DNA of 34,520 nucleotides from Gammaproteobacteria bacterium (GTDB lineage: Bacteria; Pseudomonadota; Gammaproteobacteria; JAADHQ01), in contig JAADHQ010000160.1 in assembly GCA_013151795.1 (NCBI GenBank), forward strand, positions 1 through 34,520, written 5' to 3'. How positions within the stretch are numbered: position 1 is the stretch's first letter; every line of letters starts with the position of its first letter. The notes under the pieces were generated by a model. That model did no database searches. It worked only from the letters and a program-made list of their open reading frames with translations, and was not told where the DNA came from. The position numbers were made by a program, and so were the translations under genes. Below, piece by piece: positions 18,666 to 28,368 of the stretch.

Positions 18666-21278
18666 TTAAGAATCTGAATTTTGTTCGTCTGAATCAGATT
18701 GTTCAGGGCTTTCCCCTGCTTCTGAATCCGCTACAACGGATTCATCCTGTTCTTCATCAAGACTGGCTACACGTTCTACACCAACCAGCTTTTCTTCTTT
18801 GCTGATTGAAATCAATCGCACGCCCTGAGTATTTCTACCCATCACTGATATTTCCTGAATACGTGTTCTGACGAGTGTGCCACCATTACTGATCAACATG
18901 ATTTCATCCTGATCACAAACCTGATCCGCACCAACAACAGCACCATTACGTTCATTGACTGTGATACCGATAACGCCCTGACCGCCACGTTTATGTACCG
19001 GGTAATCTTCAATAGATGTACGTTTACCATAACCACATTCAGTAGCCGTAAGGATTTCTCCCTCGCCTACAATAATCAAAGCAATAACCTTCTGCTTTTC
19101 AGCAAGCCTGATACCTCTCACCCCGCAAGCCGTTCGACCCATTGGGCGGACATCATTCTCACTGAAGCGAATGGCTTTACCTGAATTACTAAACAGCATG
19201 ACGTCTTGCTGGCCATCGGTAATAGCAACGCCGACCAGATGATCATCATCACGTAATTCAACCGCGATAATTCCATTAGCCCTGCGACGTGAAAAATGTG
19301 ACAACGGTGTTTTCTTTACAGTACCGCTACTGGTCGCCATGAAGATAAACTCGTCTTCACTGAATTCTTTAACGGGAAGTATCGCTGTTATACGTTCATC
19401 TTCCTGAAGTGGAAGCAGGTTTACAATCGGCTTGCCTCGCGCGGTTCGGCCGGCCTGTGGTAATTCATATACCTTTAACCAATAAGCCTTGCCGAAACTT
19501 GAAAAACATAAAATAGTATCGTGCGTATTTGCAATAAATAACTTATCGACAAAATCCTCTTCCTTGACGCTGGTTGCCGCTTTGCCTTTACCACCACGAC
19601 GTTGCGCAGCGTATACAGTAACCGGTTGTGATTTTGCATAACCTGCGTGAGACAAGGTCACCACAACATCTTCCTGGTTAATCAAATCTTCCAGGTTAAG
19701 ATCTTGCTGGGTCGTCACAATTTCTGTACGACGCTCATCACCATACTGATCAAGAATTTCCTGGAACTCTCCAGTAATAACTTCTTTAAGGCGATCCGGG
19801 TTACCCAGGATTTCCAGCAATTCATCTATCTTACCAAGCAGCTCTTTATATTCATTGACTATCTTGTCTTGCTCAAGCCCTGTCAGACGCTGCAAGCGTA
19901 ACTCGAGAATGGCCTGTGCCTGTGCTTCAGATAATTTATATTCATCACCATGTAAGCCGTATTCAGCAGCAAGATCTTCAGGTTTTGAAGCCGTAGCACC
20001 TGCACGTTCCAACATGCCGGATACCACACCTGATTTCCAGGTTCGTGACATTAAGCCAACTTTTGCTTCTGCGGGGCCTGCTGATTTTTTTATCAGCGCA
20101 ATAACTTCATCAATATTGGCAAGCGCTACAGCCTGGCCTTCCAGTATATGAGCTCGTTCACGCGCTTTACGTAATTCAAACATGGTTCGTCTTGTAACCA
20201 CTTCACGACGATGACGAATAAAACAGACCAGTATTTGTTTCAGGTTTAATAACCGTGGCTGCCCATCAACGAGCGCGACCATATTAATACCAAACACCGT
20301 TTGCATTTGCGTGTGCTGGTAAAGGTTATTCTGGATAACCTCTGCAACTTCACCACGTTTTAATTCGATGACCATGCGCATGCCGTCTTTATCAGACTCA
20401 TCACGCAATTCAGATATACCTTCGATTTTTTTATCTTTAACCAGCTCGGCAATTTTTTCCATCAACCGCGCTTTGTTGACCTGATACGGTAGCTCGGTCA
20501 CTATTATTCGTTCACGGTTGTTACCATGCTCTTCGACTGATGTTCGGGCACGTACCTTGATACGACCTCGCCCTGTATTATAGGCTTCAAGAATACCACT
20601 TGAACCATTAATACTTGCCGCAGTCGGGAAATCCGGGCCAGGTATAAATTCCATTAATTCAGTAATAGTCAGCTCGGCATTCTCGATCAAGGCAATACAG
20701 GCTTTCATCACTTCAACGATATTATGCGGAGGAATATTGGTTGCCATGCCAACAGCGATACCGGAAGAACCATTGACTAACAGACTGGGTACTCGCGCAG
20801 GTAGAACGGTTGGTTCTTTCTCGGATTCATCATAGTTAGTGACAAAATCAACGGTGTCTTTTTCAAGGTCAGCAAGTAATTCATGGGCTATTTTCGACAT
20901 ACGTACTTCGGTATAACGCATTGCCGCTGGTGAATCACCATCAACAGAACCGAAATTACCCTGGCCATCAACGAGCATATAACGAAGTGAAAAGGGCTGA
21001 GCCATTCTTACTATCGTATCGTACACAGCCGTATCACCATGCGGGTGATATTTACCGATAACATCACCAACCACACGTGCCGATTTTTTATAGGGTTTGT
21101 TCCAGTCATTTCCGAGAACATTCATTGCATACAAGACACGTCGATGAACTGGTTTCAGACCATCACGAACATCGGGCAAGGCACGCCCTACAATGACACT
21201 CATGGCATAATCCAGATAGGACTGCCTCATCTCGTCTTCTAGATTGACGGGTAGGACTTCTTTGGCAAATTCAGCCAT
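18666..21278 (-). CDS. gyrA: DNA gyrase subunit A
   Basis: GyrA carries the DNA-cleaving tyrosine of gyrase. The 870-residue protein has the winged-helix and tower breakage-reunion region with the active-site Tyr122 in [11 protein letters not shown]. It also has the GyrA box QRRGGKGK, needed for wrapping, and a six-bladed C-terminal beta-pinwheel. The tail after about residue 835 is strongly acidic. In the quinolone-resistance region ([10 protein letters not shown]) residue 83 is Thr and 87 is Asp. Thr83 is also wild type in Pseudomonas, so it does not by itself mark resistance. A TATAAT-containing promoter lies upstream. Confidence 0.98.
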   Translation of the reverse strand: MAEFAKEVLPVNLEDEMRQSYLDYAMSVIVGRALPDVRDGLKPVHRRVLYAMNVLGNDWNKPYKKSARVVGDVIGKYHPHGDTAVYDTIVRMAQPFSLRYMLVDGQGNFGSVDGDSPAAMRYTEVRMSKIAHELLADLEKDTVDFVTNYDESEKEPTVLPARVPSLLVNGSSGIAVGMATNIPPHNIVEVMKACIALIENAELTITELMEFIPGPDFPTAASINGSSGILEAYNTGRGRIKVRARTSVEEHGNNRERIIVTELPYQVNKARLMEKIAELVKDKKIEGISELRDESDKDGMRMVIELKRGEVAEVIQNNLYQHTQMQTVFGINMVALVDGQPRLLNLKQILVCFIRHRREVVTRRTMFELRKARERAHILEGQAVALANIDEVIALIKKSAGPAEAKVGLMSRTWKSGVVSGMLERAGATASKPEDLAAEYGLHGDEYKLSEAQAQAILELRLQRLTGLEQDKIVNEYKELLGKIDELLEILGNPDRLKEVITGEFQEILDQYGDERRTEIVTTQQDLNLEDLINQEDVVVTLSHAGYAKSQPVTVYAAQRRGGKGKAATSVKEEDFVDKLFIANTHDTILCFSSFGKAYWLKVYELPQAGRTARGKPIVNLLPLQEDERITAILPVKEFSEDEFIFMATSSGTVKKTPLSHFSRRRANGIIAVELRDDDHLVGVAITDGQQDVMLFSNSGKAIRFSENDVRPMGRTACGVRGIRLAEKQKVIALIIVGEGEILTATECGYGKRTSIEDYPVHKRGGQGVIGITVNERNGAVVGADQVCDQDEIMLISNGGTLVRTRIQEISVMGRNTQGVRLISISKEEKLVGVERVASLDEEQDESVVADSEAGESPEQSDSDEQNSDS

Positions 21279-21359
21279 AGGTATTATAAATTCCCTTATT
21301 TTTGGTACAACAAGCCTTAAAATCTCGAATATAGATAAATCAGGCTACTTATCACCAAA

Positions 21360-21388
21360 ATTATACCACATGCCTTCACCCACTTCAT
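21360..21388 (-). promoter_or_regulatory. Possible promoter of gyrA
   Basis: On the minus strand a perfect TATAAT (21365-21360) is preceded by TGG, close to an extended -10. The -35 region about 17 bases upstream is only weakly consensus. The implied leader is about 75 bases. It lies in the 245-base gap between mtnA and gyrA, which contains nothing else I can support. Confidence 0.45.
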
Positions 21389-21523
21389 TATAAATAAAAC
21401 TGCTTAAATCGGCTCTGAGGGCTTCTGGCGACAAATAGATGGGTTTTTTTTACTGTTTTTAATTGCGGAAAAATTATCTTAAAAACTTAAAAAAAATATG
21501 GACTATGAATTGACCTGATTTTT

Positions 21524-22573
21524 CTATCTGCTCATGAGTTTTCGAATTTTATCAGCATTTGGCTGCATGATAACCCCTTTTTCAGTGACAATGGCGTCAA
21601 CCAGATCGGCAGGGGTAATATCAAAAACAGGGTTCCAGGCATTGCTGCCTTTTGCGGCAAAATAATGACCTTCTATTTGCATCATTTCGTCGGGCGAACG
21701 TTCTTCAATGGGAATCAAATCGCCTGTTGCCAGGCTCATATCAATGGTTGAAGTCGGAGCAACGACCATAAACTTCACTCCATGATAACGTGCTGCAATA
21801 GCTACTGAATACGTGCCTATTTTATTGGCTACGTCACCATTGGCCGCTATCCTGTCCGAGCCGACGATAACCCAGCTGATATCACCCTGCTTCATTAAAT
21901 GAGCAGCTGCTGAATCAACAATTAAAGATACCGGTATCTTCTCTTTTACCAGCTCCCAGGCTGTTAACCTGGCTCCCTGTAACCATGGACGTGTTTCATC
22001 GGCATAGACGTGTTTGATTTTACCTGCCTCAAACGCACTACGAATCACGCCTAGTGCAGTACCAAATCCGGCGGTTGCAAGGGCGCCGGCATTACAATGC
22101 GTTAATACCTGACTATCTCTTTCAATCAGATCAGCACCTGACGCGCCCATTGCCTTATTAACCTGAATGTCTTCAAGCAACATATCCTGAGCTTTTTGCA
22201 GCAAGATGTCACAGGGATCAGCCGAAGAGCATTCCTGAACAAGCCCGTTCATCTGCTCAATTGCCCAGGCCAGGTTAACGGCTGTTGGCCTTGCCGCAGC
22301 GAGCAATTTCAAGTCCGCATTAATAAATTGCTTCCATTGGTCTCCGTGTTGATGAAAACAATCCCTTGCCGATATAACAACACCAAACGCGGCGGTAATT
22401 CCAATGGCGGGCGCCCCTCTGACAACCATCAGCCTGATGGCATCGATAACGTCACTTAGCTTATTACAAACAAAATCAGTTTCCTGTTGAGGGAGATAAC
22501 GCTGATCCAGTAATACTAATGTTTCATCTCGCCACGCTATGGCCCGAATAGAATCATTCGACATTATTATCAT
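21524..22573 (-). CDS. mtnA: Methylthioribose-1-phosphate isomerase (MtnA)
   Basis: MtnA isomerises 5-methylthioribose-1-phosphate to the ribulose form in methionine salvage. It belongs to the eIF2B-like fold. Key segments are VVRGAPAIGITAAFG, THCNAGALATAGFGTALG with the catalytic cysteine, ADETRPWLQGARLTAWEL, and VGSDRIAANGDVANKIGT with the catalytic aspartate. The start is uncertain. GGAG lies about four bases before the ATG at 22573, and another in-frame ATG is at 22564, so 346-349 residues are plausible. Either start overlaps the upstream response-regulator gene (20 or 11 bases), implying translational coupling. Together with mtaD, 0.9 kb away, it implies the MTA deaminase version of the pathway. 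The phosphorylase that links the two is not in the window. Confidence 0.95.
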   Translation of the reverse strand: MIIMSNDSIRAIAWRDETLVLLDQRYLPQQETDFVCNKLSDVIDAIRLMVVRGAPAIGITAAFGVVISARDCFHQHGDQWKQFINADLKLLAAARPTAVNLAWAIEQMNGLVQECSSADPCDILLQKAQDMLLEDIQVNKAMGASGADLIERDSQVLTHCNAGALATAGFGTALGVIRSAFEAGKIKHVYADETRPWLQGARLTAWELVKEKIPVSLIVDSAAAHLMKQGDISWVIVGSDRIAANGDVANKIGTYSVAIAARYHGVKFMVVAPTSTIDMSLATGDLIPIEERSPDEMMQIEGHYFAAKGSNAWNPVFDITPADLVDAIVTEKGVIMQPNADKIRKLMSR

Positions 22574-23252
22574 TGCGCTCCAGGCGGTAACCATGCTGAT
22601 AGATAGAACTTAAATTCCAGCCACTCTCTTTTGAAAGATCCAGTTTACTTCGTATGCGACTGACATGCGTATCAACCGTACGCGTTTTCAATTCAGAACT
22701 TTTACCCCATATACTTTCAAGTATGTGGCCGCGCGATAAAATTCTGCCAATATTTCTGAATAAAAAAAGGGAAAGATCAAACTCTTTGTGCGTCAATTCA
22801 ATCTCTTCACCATTTTTTTTAAGAACCTTCTTCATCAGGTCAAAATCAAATTCTGCAACTTCAAATTTATTGTCTTTATCAATATTTGATGTATTTCGAC
22901 GCACCAACGCATTGATCCTTGCCAGCATCTCGCCTTTTCGAACTGGCTTGGTCATATAGTCATCTGCGCCACAATTTAATCCATGGACAATGTCTTCTTC
23001 AGACTGTCGACCTGTTACGAACAAAACCGGTGTGTATGAATCAAGCTCTGCACGCATCCATTTAAGTATTTCATCGCCACCCACGTCTGGCAGCTGCCAG
23101 TCCAGAATAACAAGATCATAAGTCTCATGGATTATATCCCGCATGAATGATTTACCATCAAAAAAACACTTGCAGTGGTGCCCGGCCTTTTCAAGCCATA
23201 TCTTAACCAGCTCGTTCTGGCTATGATCATCTTCAACTAATGCGATTCGCAA
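22554..23252 (-). CDS. Orphan OmpR/PhoB-family response regulator
   Basis: This is a two-component DNA-binding regulator of 232 residues. Counting from an upstream TTG (23267), the receiver domain has the acidic pair in LVEDD, the phospho-accepting Asp56 in LVILDWQLPD, Thr85 in FVTG and Lys107 in MTKPVR, all intact. The C-terminal winged helix shows LTHKEFDLSLFLFRNIGRILSR, then RTVDTHVSRIRSKL and YQHGYRL, as in PhoB/OmpR. A GGGGGGAG ribosome site stands six bases before a TTG at 23252 (giving MRIALVEDD), which decides the start. No histidine kinase is nearby. The stop lies inside the mtnA start region. The target genes cannot be told. Confidence 0.9.
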   Translation of the reverse strand: MRIALVEDDHSQNELVKIWLEKAGHHCKCFFDGKSFMRDIIHETYDLVILDWQLPDVGGDEILKWMRAELDSYTPVLFVTGRQSEEDIVHGLNCGADDYMTKPVRKGEMLARINALVRRNTSNIDKDNKFEVAEFDFDLMKKVLKKNGEEIELTHKEFDLSLFLFRNIGRILSRGHILESIWGKSSELKTRTVDTHVSRIRSKLDLSKESGWNLSSIYQHGYRLERNDNNVE

Positions 23253-23428
23253 GATTTCTCCCCCCAATACAAGATTAATCTCCCATTACATAAACATACC
23301 ACACTGGTAATGCAACGGTTATAATTAATGTTATACCCCCAATAAAACACATATGGAAATTTCAATTACTTATCTTATGATAAATATATTATTATACGTT
23401 AATCCATGACTACAAGAATGTAATCAAT
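23253..23428. promoter_or_regulatory. Divergent intergenic region with a small dyad
   Basis: This AT-rich gap of 176 bases separates the response regulator (minus) from mtaD (plus) and must hold promoters in both directions. TACCA-CAC-TGGTA (23297-23309) is a perfect 5-bp dyad. On the minus strand it falls between a TTGCAT and a TATGTAAT sequence, which could be a promoter with an overlapping operator, for example for autoregulation. This is a weak inference. mtaD has no clear ribosome-binding sequence before its ATG. Confidence 0.25.
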
Positions 23429-24742
23429 ATGCAACAAATCGACTCGATAATAGAAGCTGGCTGGATCATTCCGGTAGAACCAGCAAATACCCTGCTGGAA
23501 AATTCTGCTATTGCTATCCACAATGGCCGCATTCTGGAAATACTCGATATCAAGGATGCTCGCCAGAAATATCAGGCGGACGCATTACATCAACTCCCTC
23601 ATCATGTTATTACTCCAGGTTTCATTAATGCCCATACACATGCTTCCATGTCTTTATTAAGGGGACTGTCTGATGATTTACCCCTGATGGAATGGCTGCA
23701 AAATCATATCTGGCCTGCAGAAAGCCAGCATGTAAATGAAACATTCGTTAAGGATGGTACTCAGCTCGCCATTGCCGAAATGTTACGCAGTGGCACAACC
23801 TGTTTTAATGACATGTATTATTTTCCGGGTATCACTGCAAAAACAGCGATAGAAGCGGGCATCCGGTCGGTAGTTGGCCTGATAGTGCTTGATTCACCAA
23901 CAATATGGGCCTCGAATGCTGATGAATACATAGAAAAAGGACTCGAAGTTAATGATAATTTTCGGGACGAGGAACTGGCCACAACAGCCTTTGCTCCACA
24001 TGCCCCCTATACGGTATCAGATAAACCTTTACAGCATATACAAATACTGGCCAATGAACTGGATATACCTATTCATATACATTTGCATGAAACCAATCAT
24101 GAAATTGAACAAAGTATGACGGCATATAACATGCGGCCTATCGAACGCCTGAAACAACTGGGCTTGTTAACCCCTAACCTGATTGCCGTTCACATGACCC
24201 ATCTGCAGCAAAATGAAATAGATGATATTGCCGAAAATGGCGTCCATGTCGTCCATTGCCCTGAGTCCAACCTCAAACTCGCCAGCGGCTTTTGTCCTGT
24301 CAGCACCTTGTCTTCAAGCGGAGTAAACGTCGCACTGGGGACAGATGGAGCTGCCAGTAATAATGACATGGATATGTGCGGAGAAATGCGCACAGCTGCC
24401 TTGCTTGCCAAAGGCCTGGCTAACGATGCCAGCGTATTATCTGCAACACAGGCACTGGAAATGGCTACACTGAACGGTGCCCGCGCCCTGGGGCTTGAAA
24501 GCAAAACCGGCAGCCTTGTTGCAGGCAAGGCCGCAGACATTATTGCCTTTGATCTCAATTCCATAGAGATGCAACCTTTATATAATCCGGTTTCACAACT
24601 GGTTTATGCTGGCAGTCGTGATAAAATCACAGACGTATGGGTAAACGGCCAACACCTGTTAGCAAACAGAAACCTGACTCGCATGGATCAACAGGAAATT
24701 CTGGATAAAGTAAAAAGCTGGCAAAAACAAATTAATAGCTGA
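23429..24742 (+). CDS. mtaD: 5-methylthioadenosine/S-adenosylhomocysteine deaminase (TRZ/ATZ hydrolase family)
   Basis: This metal-dependent amidohydrolase of 437 residues has the layout of MTA/SAH deaminases. Metal ligands appear in [14 protein letters not shown] (His69, His71), in the HIHLHET segment (around His218) and in [10 protein letters not shown] (Asp306). [11 protein letters not shown] is also characteristic. The likely reaction is deamination of methylthioadenosine to methylthioinosine, the route shown for the Pseudomonas protein in this same gene order (PA3170, from memory). A chlorohydrolase-like or guanine-deaminase-like role cannot be excluded by sequence alone, but the nearby mtnA supports MTA. 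It is the first gene of a plus-strand run, 7 bases before ubiG. Confidence 0.9.
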   Translation: MQQIDSIIEAGWIIPVEPANTLLENSAIAIHNGRILEILDIKDARQKYQADALHQLPHHVITPGFINAHTHASMSLLRGLSDDLPLMEWLQNHIWPAESQHVNETFVKDGTQLAIAEMLRSGTTCFNDMYYFPGITAKTAIEAGIRSVVGLIVLDSPTIWASNADEYIEKGLEVNDNFRDEELATTAFAPHAPYTVSDKPLQHIQILANELDIPIHIHLHETNHEIEQSMTAYNMRPIERLKQLGLLTPNLIAVHMTHLQQNEIDDIAENGVHVVHCPESNLKLASGFCPVSTLSSSGVNVALGTDGAASNNDMDMCGEMRTAALLAKGLANDASVLSATQALEMATLNGARALGLESKTGSLVAGKAADIIAFDLNSIEMQPLYNPVSQLVYAGSRDKITDVWVNGQHLLANRNLTRMDQQEILDKVKSWQKQINS

Positions 24743-24749
24743 ACACAAT

Positions 24750-25463
24750 ATGATACAAGACAAGCCAAATATAGACCCACTGGAAATCAAAAAGTTTGAG
24801 GAACTTGCCTCACGGTGGTGGGATCCGAACAGTGAATTCAAACCACTACACGAAATCAACCCGCTACGGCTCAACTTCATTGATCAACACGCCAGCCTGG
24901 CTGGAAAAACCGTACTGGATGTTGGCTGTGGTGGTGGCATCCTTGCAGAAAGCATGGCCACACGAAAAGCCGACGTTACCGGCATAGACATGGGTGCAGC
25001 TCCTTTAAATGTTGCCCGGTTACACCTGCTGGAATCTGGACAAAAAGTTGATTACAGACAGATAACGGCCGAAGAAATGGCCCTGGAAAAACCGGCTCAT
25101 TATGATGTTGTGACCTGCATGGAAATGCTCGAACACGTCCCTGACCCTTCCTCAATTATCCAGTCATGTTTTGATCTGGTTAAACCCGGTGGACACGTCT
25201 TTTTTTCAACCATAAACCGCAATCCAAAATCCTATCTGTTTGCCATTATTGGTGCAGAATATCTTTTACGCATGTTGCCCAAAGGCACACACGATTATAA
25301 AAAATTCATAAAGCCATCTGAACTACATCAATGGGCAAGACAATCCGGGCTTAATGTACAACAACTGGTTGGCATGAGTTACAACCCACTAACCAAAATA
25401 TACAGTCTGGGCGATGACGTTGATGTGAACTACATCCTCTATGCAACTCGCCCGACAGAATAA
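24750..25463 (+). CDS. ubiG: Ubiquinone biosynthesis O-methyltransferase (UbiG)
   Basis: UbiG performs both O-methylations in ubiquinone synthesis using SAM. The 237-residue protein has the family N-terminus ([28 protein letters not shown]). SAM motif I is VLDVGCGGG (55-63), followed by VTGIDMG, then [11 protein letters not shown], and [23 protein letters not shown], a segment characteristic of UbiG. It is spaced 7 bases after mtaD and 8 bases before the phosphatase gene. The product of its methyl transfer, S-adenosylhomocysteine, could be a substrate of the neighbouring deaminase. This may be why the two genes stay together, but that is inference. Confidence 0.97.
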   Translation: MIQDKPNIDPLEIKKFEELASRWWDPNSEFKPLHEINPLRLNFIDQHASLAGKTVLDVGCGGGILAESMATRKADVTGIDMGAAPLNVARLHLLESGQKVDYRQITAEEMALEKPAHYDVVTCMEMLEHVPDPSSIIQSCFDLVKPGGHVFFSTINRNPKSYLFAIIGAEYLLRMLPKGTHDYKKFIKPSELHQWARQSGLNVQQLVGMSYNPLTKIYSLGDDVDVNYILYATRPTE

Positions 25464-25471
25464 ACCGGAAC

Positions 25472-26131
25472 ATGTTACAGACCATTTTATTTGATCTGGA
25501 TGGCACTCTGCTGGATACCGCCCCGGACCTTGCCTATGCACTCAATACACTCCGACAGGAACAGAATCTCGAACCACTTGCATTTGACGAAATTCGACCC
25601 GTTGTTTCTCACGGAGGGCAGGCACTGATAAAACTGGGGTTTGCTCATATCAATAAAACAGAACATGAACCTCTCCGAAAAAGACTGCTTGAGATATATC
25701 AGAATAACATTGCCAACAAAACAAGGTTATTTCCAGGAATGAATAAAGTTCTTGATTACATTGAATCCAACAATATGAACTGGGGCGTCGTTACCAACAA
25801 ACCATCATGGCTTACCGATCCACTCATGAAAGCTCTGAATCTGTATGACCGGTCAGTCTGTGTAATTAGTGGAGACACAACCGAGAATCGAAAACCTCAC
25901 CCCCAACCTATATTGCACGCGTGTACCATAAGTGGACGTACAGTTAATGAATGCCTGTATATCGGTGATGCCGAACGGGACATTCAAGCCGGCAGACATG
26001 CGGGCATGAAGACACTGATAGCCATGTATGGATACATAGAAGCACAGGATAACCCGGAATCATGGGGTGCCGATGACTACATCAACACGCCTGAAGAGAT
26101 TATTGACTGGTTACAACAACAAGATCAATAA
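25472..26131 (+). CDS. mupP: HAD phosphatase, probable N-acetylmuramic acid 6-phosphate phosphatase (MupP-like)
   Basis: This is a haloacid dehalogenase-family phosphatase of 219 residues. It has the catalytic FDLDGTLLDT (Asp8, Asp10), the motif II threonine in VVTNKP, a motif III lysine in RKPHPQP, and motif IV IGDAERDIQAG. It would often be labelled phosphoglycolate phosphatase (Gph). However, the C-terminal GYIEAQDNPESWGAD pattern and the position between ubiG and the yciK-like gene match Pseudomonas MupP, which dephosphorylates MurNAc-6-P in peptidoglycan recycling. The MupP call rests on my memory of that protein and the gene order, and Gph remains possible. No other recycling genes (amgK, murU) are in the window. 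Confidence 0.75.
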   Translation: MLQTILFDLDGTLLDTAPDLAYALNTLRQEQNLEPLAFDEIRPVVSHGGQALIKLGFAHINKTEHEPLRKRLLEIYQNNIANKTRLFPGMNKVLDYIESNNMNWGVVTNKPSWLTDPLMKALNLYDRSVCVISGDTTENRKPHPQPILHACTISGRTVNECLYIGDAERDIQAGRHAGMKTLIAMYGYIEAQDNPESWGADDYINTPEEIIDWLQQQDQ

Positions 26132-26197
26132 CCGAAATACCCTGCTACTGGATACAATATTAAGTTATCATTAACCCATGGAACCGCTGATCAACTC

Positions 26198-27457
26198 ATG
26201 ACAACCGAGATAAACATTGGACTCATAATATTTATCCTGCTGGCTTTTCTGGCTGGCTGGTTAATTGCTTCCTATCGATTACAGAAAAAAATTGCCGATA
26301 TGCGCTACCAGCAATCCAGACTTGAATCTTCTCTTGAAATGGAAAAGAAACTTGCAGAACAACAGCAACAAACTCACGAAACAACCGTTCAGGATATGAG
26401 CAAGACCTTTAGTGCATTATCTGGCGAAGCATTAAAAAGTAACAGTGAATCTTTTCTGAAACTGGCGCAGGATAAATTACAGCAATTCCAGATGCATGCA
26501 CAAAAAGATCTTGATCACCGTGAAAAATCTGTCGAAAACCTTGTTAAACCCATCAAGGAAGCACTGGATAAAACAGAAAAACAAATGCGTCAAATAGAAA
26601 ATGATCGCAAGGAAGCCTATGGCTCTTTAACCAAGCATCTCGAAACCATGGCACAAACTCAAACCTTGCTTCAAAGTGAAACCAGAAACCTGGTTCAGGC
26701 CTTGCGACGACCGGAAGTGCGTGGCCAATGGGGTGAAATAACATTAAAACGGCTGGCTGAGTTAGCAGGCATGGTTGAGTATTGTGATTTTTATGAACAG
26801 GAACACACACAAACTGAAGAAGGGGTAATTAGACCCGACATGATTGTTCGACTTCCAGCAGGCCGAGAGATCATTGTTGATGTCAAAACACCATTAGATG
26901 CATACATTAGCGCAATAGAAGCCAAAGACGATGAACAACGTGAAAAAGAACTGACACGTCATCTTCGTAACGTCAGAAGTCGTGTACGCGAACTTGCCAG
27001 TAAAGCCTATTGGGGACAATTTAAAAACTCCCCTGATTTTGTTGTCCTGTTTATACCCGGTGACCAGTTTCTTTCAGCCGCATTGGAAAGAGATCATTCA
27101 TTACTGGAAGATGCACTGAAACAAAAAGTCATTCTGGCAACACCCACCAGTCTGGTGGCACTGTTACGCGCCATTGCTTTTGGCTGGCGACAGGAAGCGC
27201 TGGCTGAAAATGCAGATAAAATAAGACAACTCGGGGAAGACCTCTATAAACGACTCGCAACATTTGGAGAACACCTTACCAAACTGGGTAAAAACCTGGG
27301 TAGCAGTGTTGACAGTTTCAACAAAACAGTTGGTTCACTCGAAAGACAAGTTGTTCCTGGCGCCAGAAAACTACATGAACTCGGCATACAGTCAACCAAA
27401 CAACTGGACTCGCCCGACCCGATAGAAAAATCTGTTCGCACCCTGGAAAAAGAATAA
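26198..27457 (+). CDS. rmuC: DNA recombination protein RmuC homolog
   Basis: RmuC proteins limit inversions and recombination at short inverted repeats, and have a nuclease-like domain. The 419 residues start with one transmembrane helix (about 7-26), followed by a long coiled coil (about 30-160). The conserved domain contains RRPEVRGQWGEITLKRLAELAGM, RPDMIVRLPAGREIIVDVKTPLDAY, and FIPGDQFLSAALE, with LATPTSLVALLRAIAFGWRQE after it. It starts 66 bases after the phosphatase gene and ends 11 bases before hpnC, so it probably shares their transcript. The molecular activity of the family is poorly known. Confidence 0.93.
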   Translation: MTTEINIGLIIFILLAFLAGWLIASYRLQKKIADMRYQQSRLESSLEMEKKLAEQQQQTHETTVQDMSKTFSALSGEALKSNSESFLKLAQDKLQQFQMHAQKDLDHREKSVENLVKPIKEALDKTEKQMRQIENDRKEAYGSLTKHLETMAQTQTLLQSETRNLVQALRRPEVRGQWGEITLKRLAELAGMVEYCDFYEQEHTQTEEGVIRPDMIVRLPAGREIIVDVKTPLDAYISAIEAKDDEQREKELTRHLRNVRSRVRELASKAYWGQFKNSPDFVVLFIPGDQFLSAALERDHSLLEDALKQKVILATPTSLVALLRAIAFGWRQEALAENADKIRQLGEDLYKRLATFGEHLTKLGKNLGSSVDSFNKTVGSLERQVVPGARKLHELGIQSTKQLDSPDPIEKSVRTLEKE

Positions 27458-27468
27458 ACCCTGATTCT

Positions 27469-28368
27469 ATGACTCATTGCACCACCGCACAGGCGTACAA
27501 ACATTGCCAAAAACTCACGTCAAGTCACTATGAAAACTTTCCGGTCGCATCCATTTTATTACCGGCAAGACTTCGTAAACCAATAAGCGCTATATATGCC
27601 TTTGCACGAATGGCAGATGATTTTGCAGACGAAGGTAACTTGTCCGTAACAGAACGATATAAACTACTGGATTCTGCAAAACATAACTTACTAAAAGCCG
27701 CAGACAACAAACCCGATGACAACCCTGTCTATATCGCACTGGCTGACACACTTGAACACCACCCTGCACTACTGCCTCAACTATTAAACCTGCTAACCGC
27801 ATTTAATCAGGATGTTGAAAAAGATCGCTACGCATCATTTGGTGAAGTGATGACGTATTGCCGCAACTCTGCCAACCCCGTTGGCCACATGCTGCTTATC
27901 CTGTTCAATGAAGACAATGAGAAAAATGTAGCCTGTTCAGACGCTGTCTGTTCTGCGTTACAGATTATTAACTTCCTGCAAGATATTCAATCAGACTATT
28001 GCCAGCGCAACCGGATTTATATGCCGGCAGATGAAATGCAGCAATATCAGATAACCACAGATAACTTTGATAAAAATAGTCCGCCGCATAAACTGACAAA
28101 CTTCATGAACTTTCAGGTTCAGCGCACATTAAAGTTATTACAGGCGGGTGCGCCTCTGGGGTTCGCCCTCAAAGGCCGGGTTGGATTTGAACTTAGAATG
28201 ATTATTTTAGGTGGATGGCTGATTCTGAAAAAAATCAATGACAATCAGGGCGATATAAACAACCCACCAAAACTTGATAAAAAAGACTGGCTATGGGTAT
28301 TTTTACACGCCTTTAGCTCACGTTTTATTATATACTTGAAAAACTTGTTACCGATATCAACATCCTGA
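27469..28368 (+). CDS. hpnC: Hydroxysqualene synthase (HpnC)
   Basis: HpnC is a trans-prenyltransferase-fold enzyme that converts presqualene diphosphate, made by HpnD, to hydroxysqualene. The 299-residue protein carries the first aspartate-rich motif as ARMADDFADEG (Asp50, Asp51, Asp54) and the second as NFLQDIQSDY (Asp172, Asp176), both typical of squalene/phytoene synthase relatives. The ARMADDFADEG form is a marker of HpnC as opposed to HpnD. It is the first of three overlapping genes. Its stop overlaps the hpnD start by one base (TGATG). No squalene-hopene cyclase gene is in the window. Confidence 0.93.
   Translation: MTHCTTAQAYKHCQKLTSSHYENFPVASILLPARLRKPISAIYAFARMADDFADEGNLSVTERYKLLDSAKHNLLKAADNKPDDNPVYIALADTLEHHPALLPQLLNLLTAFNQDVEKDRYASFGEVMTYCRNSANPVGHMLLILFNEDNEKNVACSDAVCSALQIINFLQDIQSDYCQRNRIYMPADEMQQYQITTDNFDKNSPPHKLTNFMNFQVQRTLKLLQAGAPLGFALKGRVGFELRMIILGGWLILKKINDNQGDINNPPKLDKKDWLWVFLHAFSSRFIIYLKNLLPISTS

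Noticed and set aside
21001-21050. Thr at GyrA position 83 as a quinolone-resistance mutation
   Set aside because: Thr83 is wild type in Pseudomonas and others, and Asp87 is unchanged, so the residue alone is not evidence of resistance.
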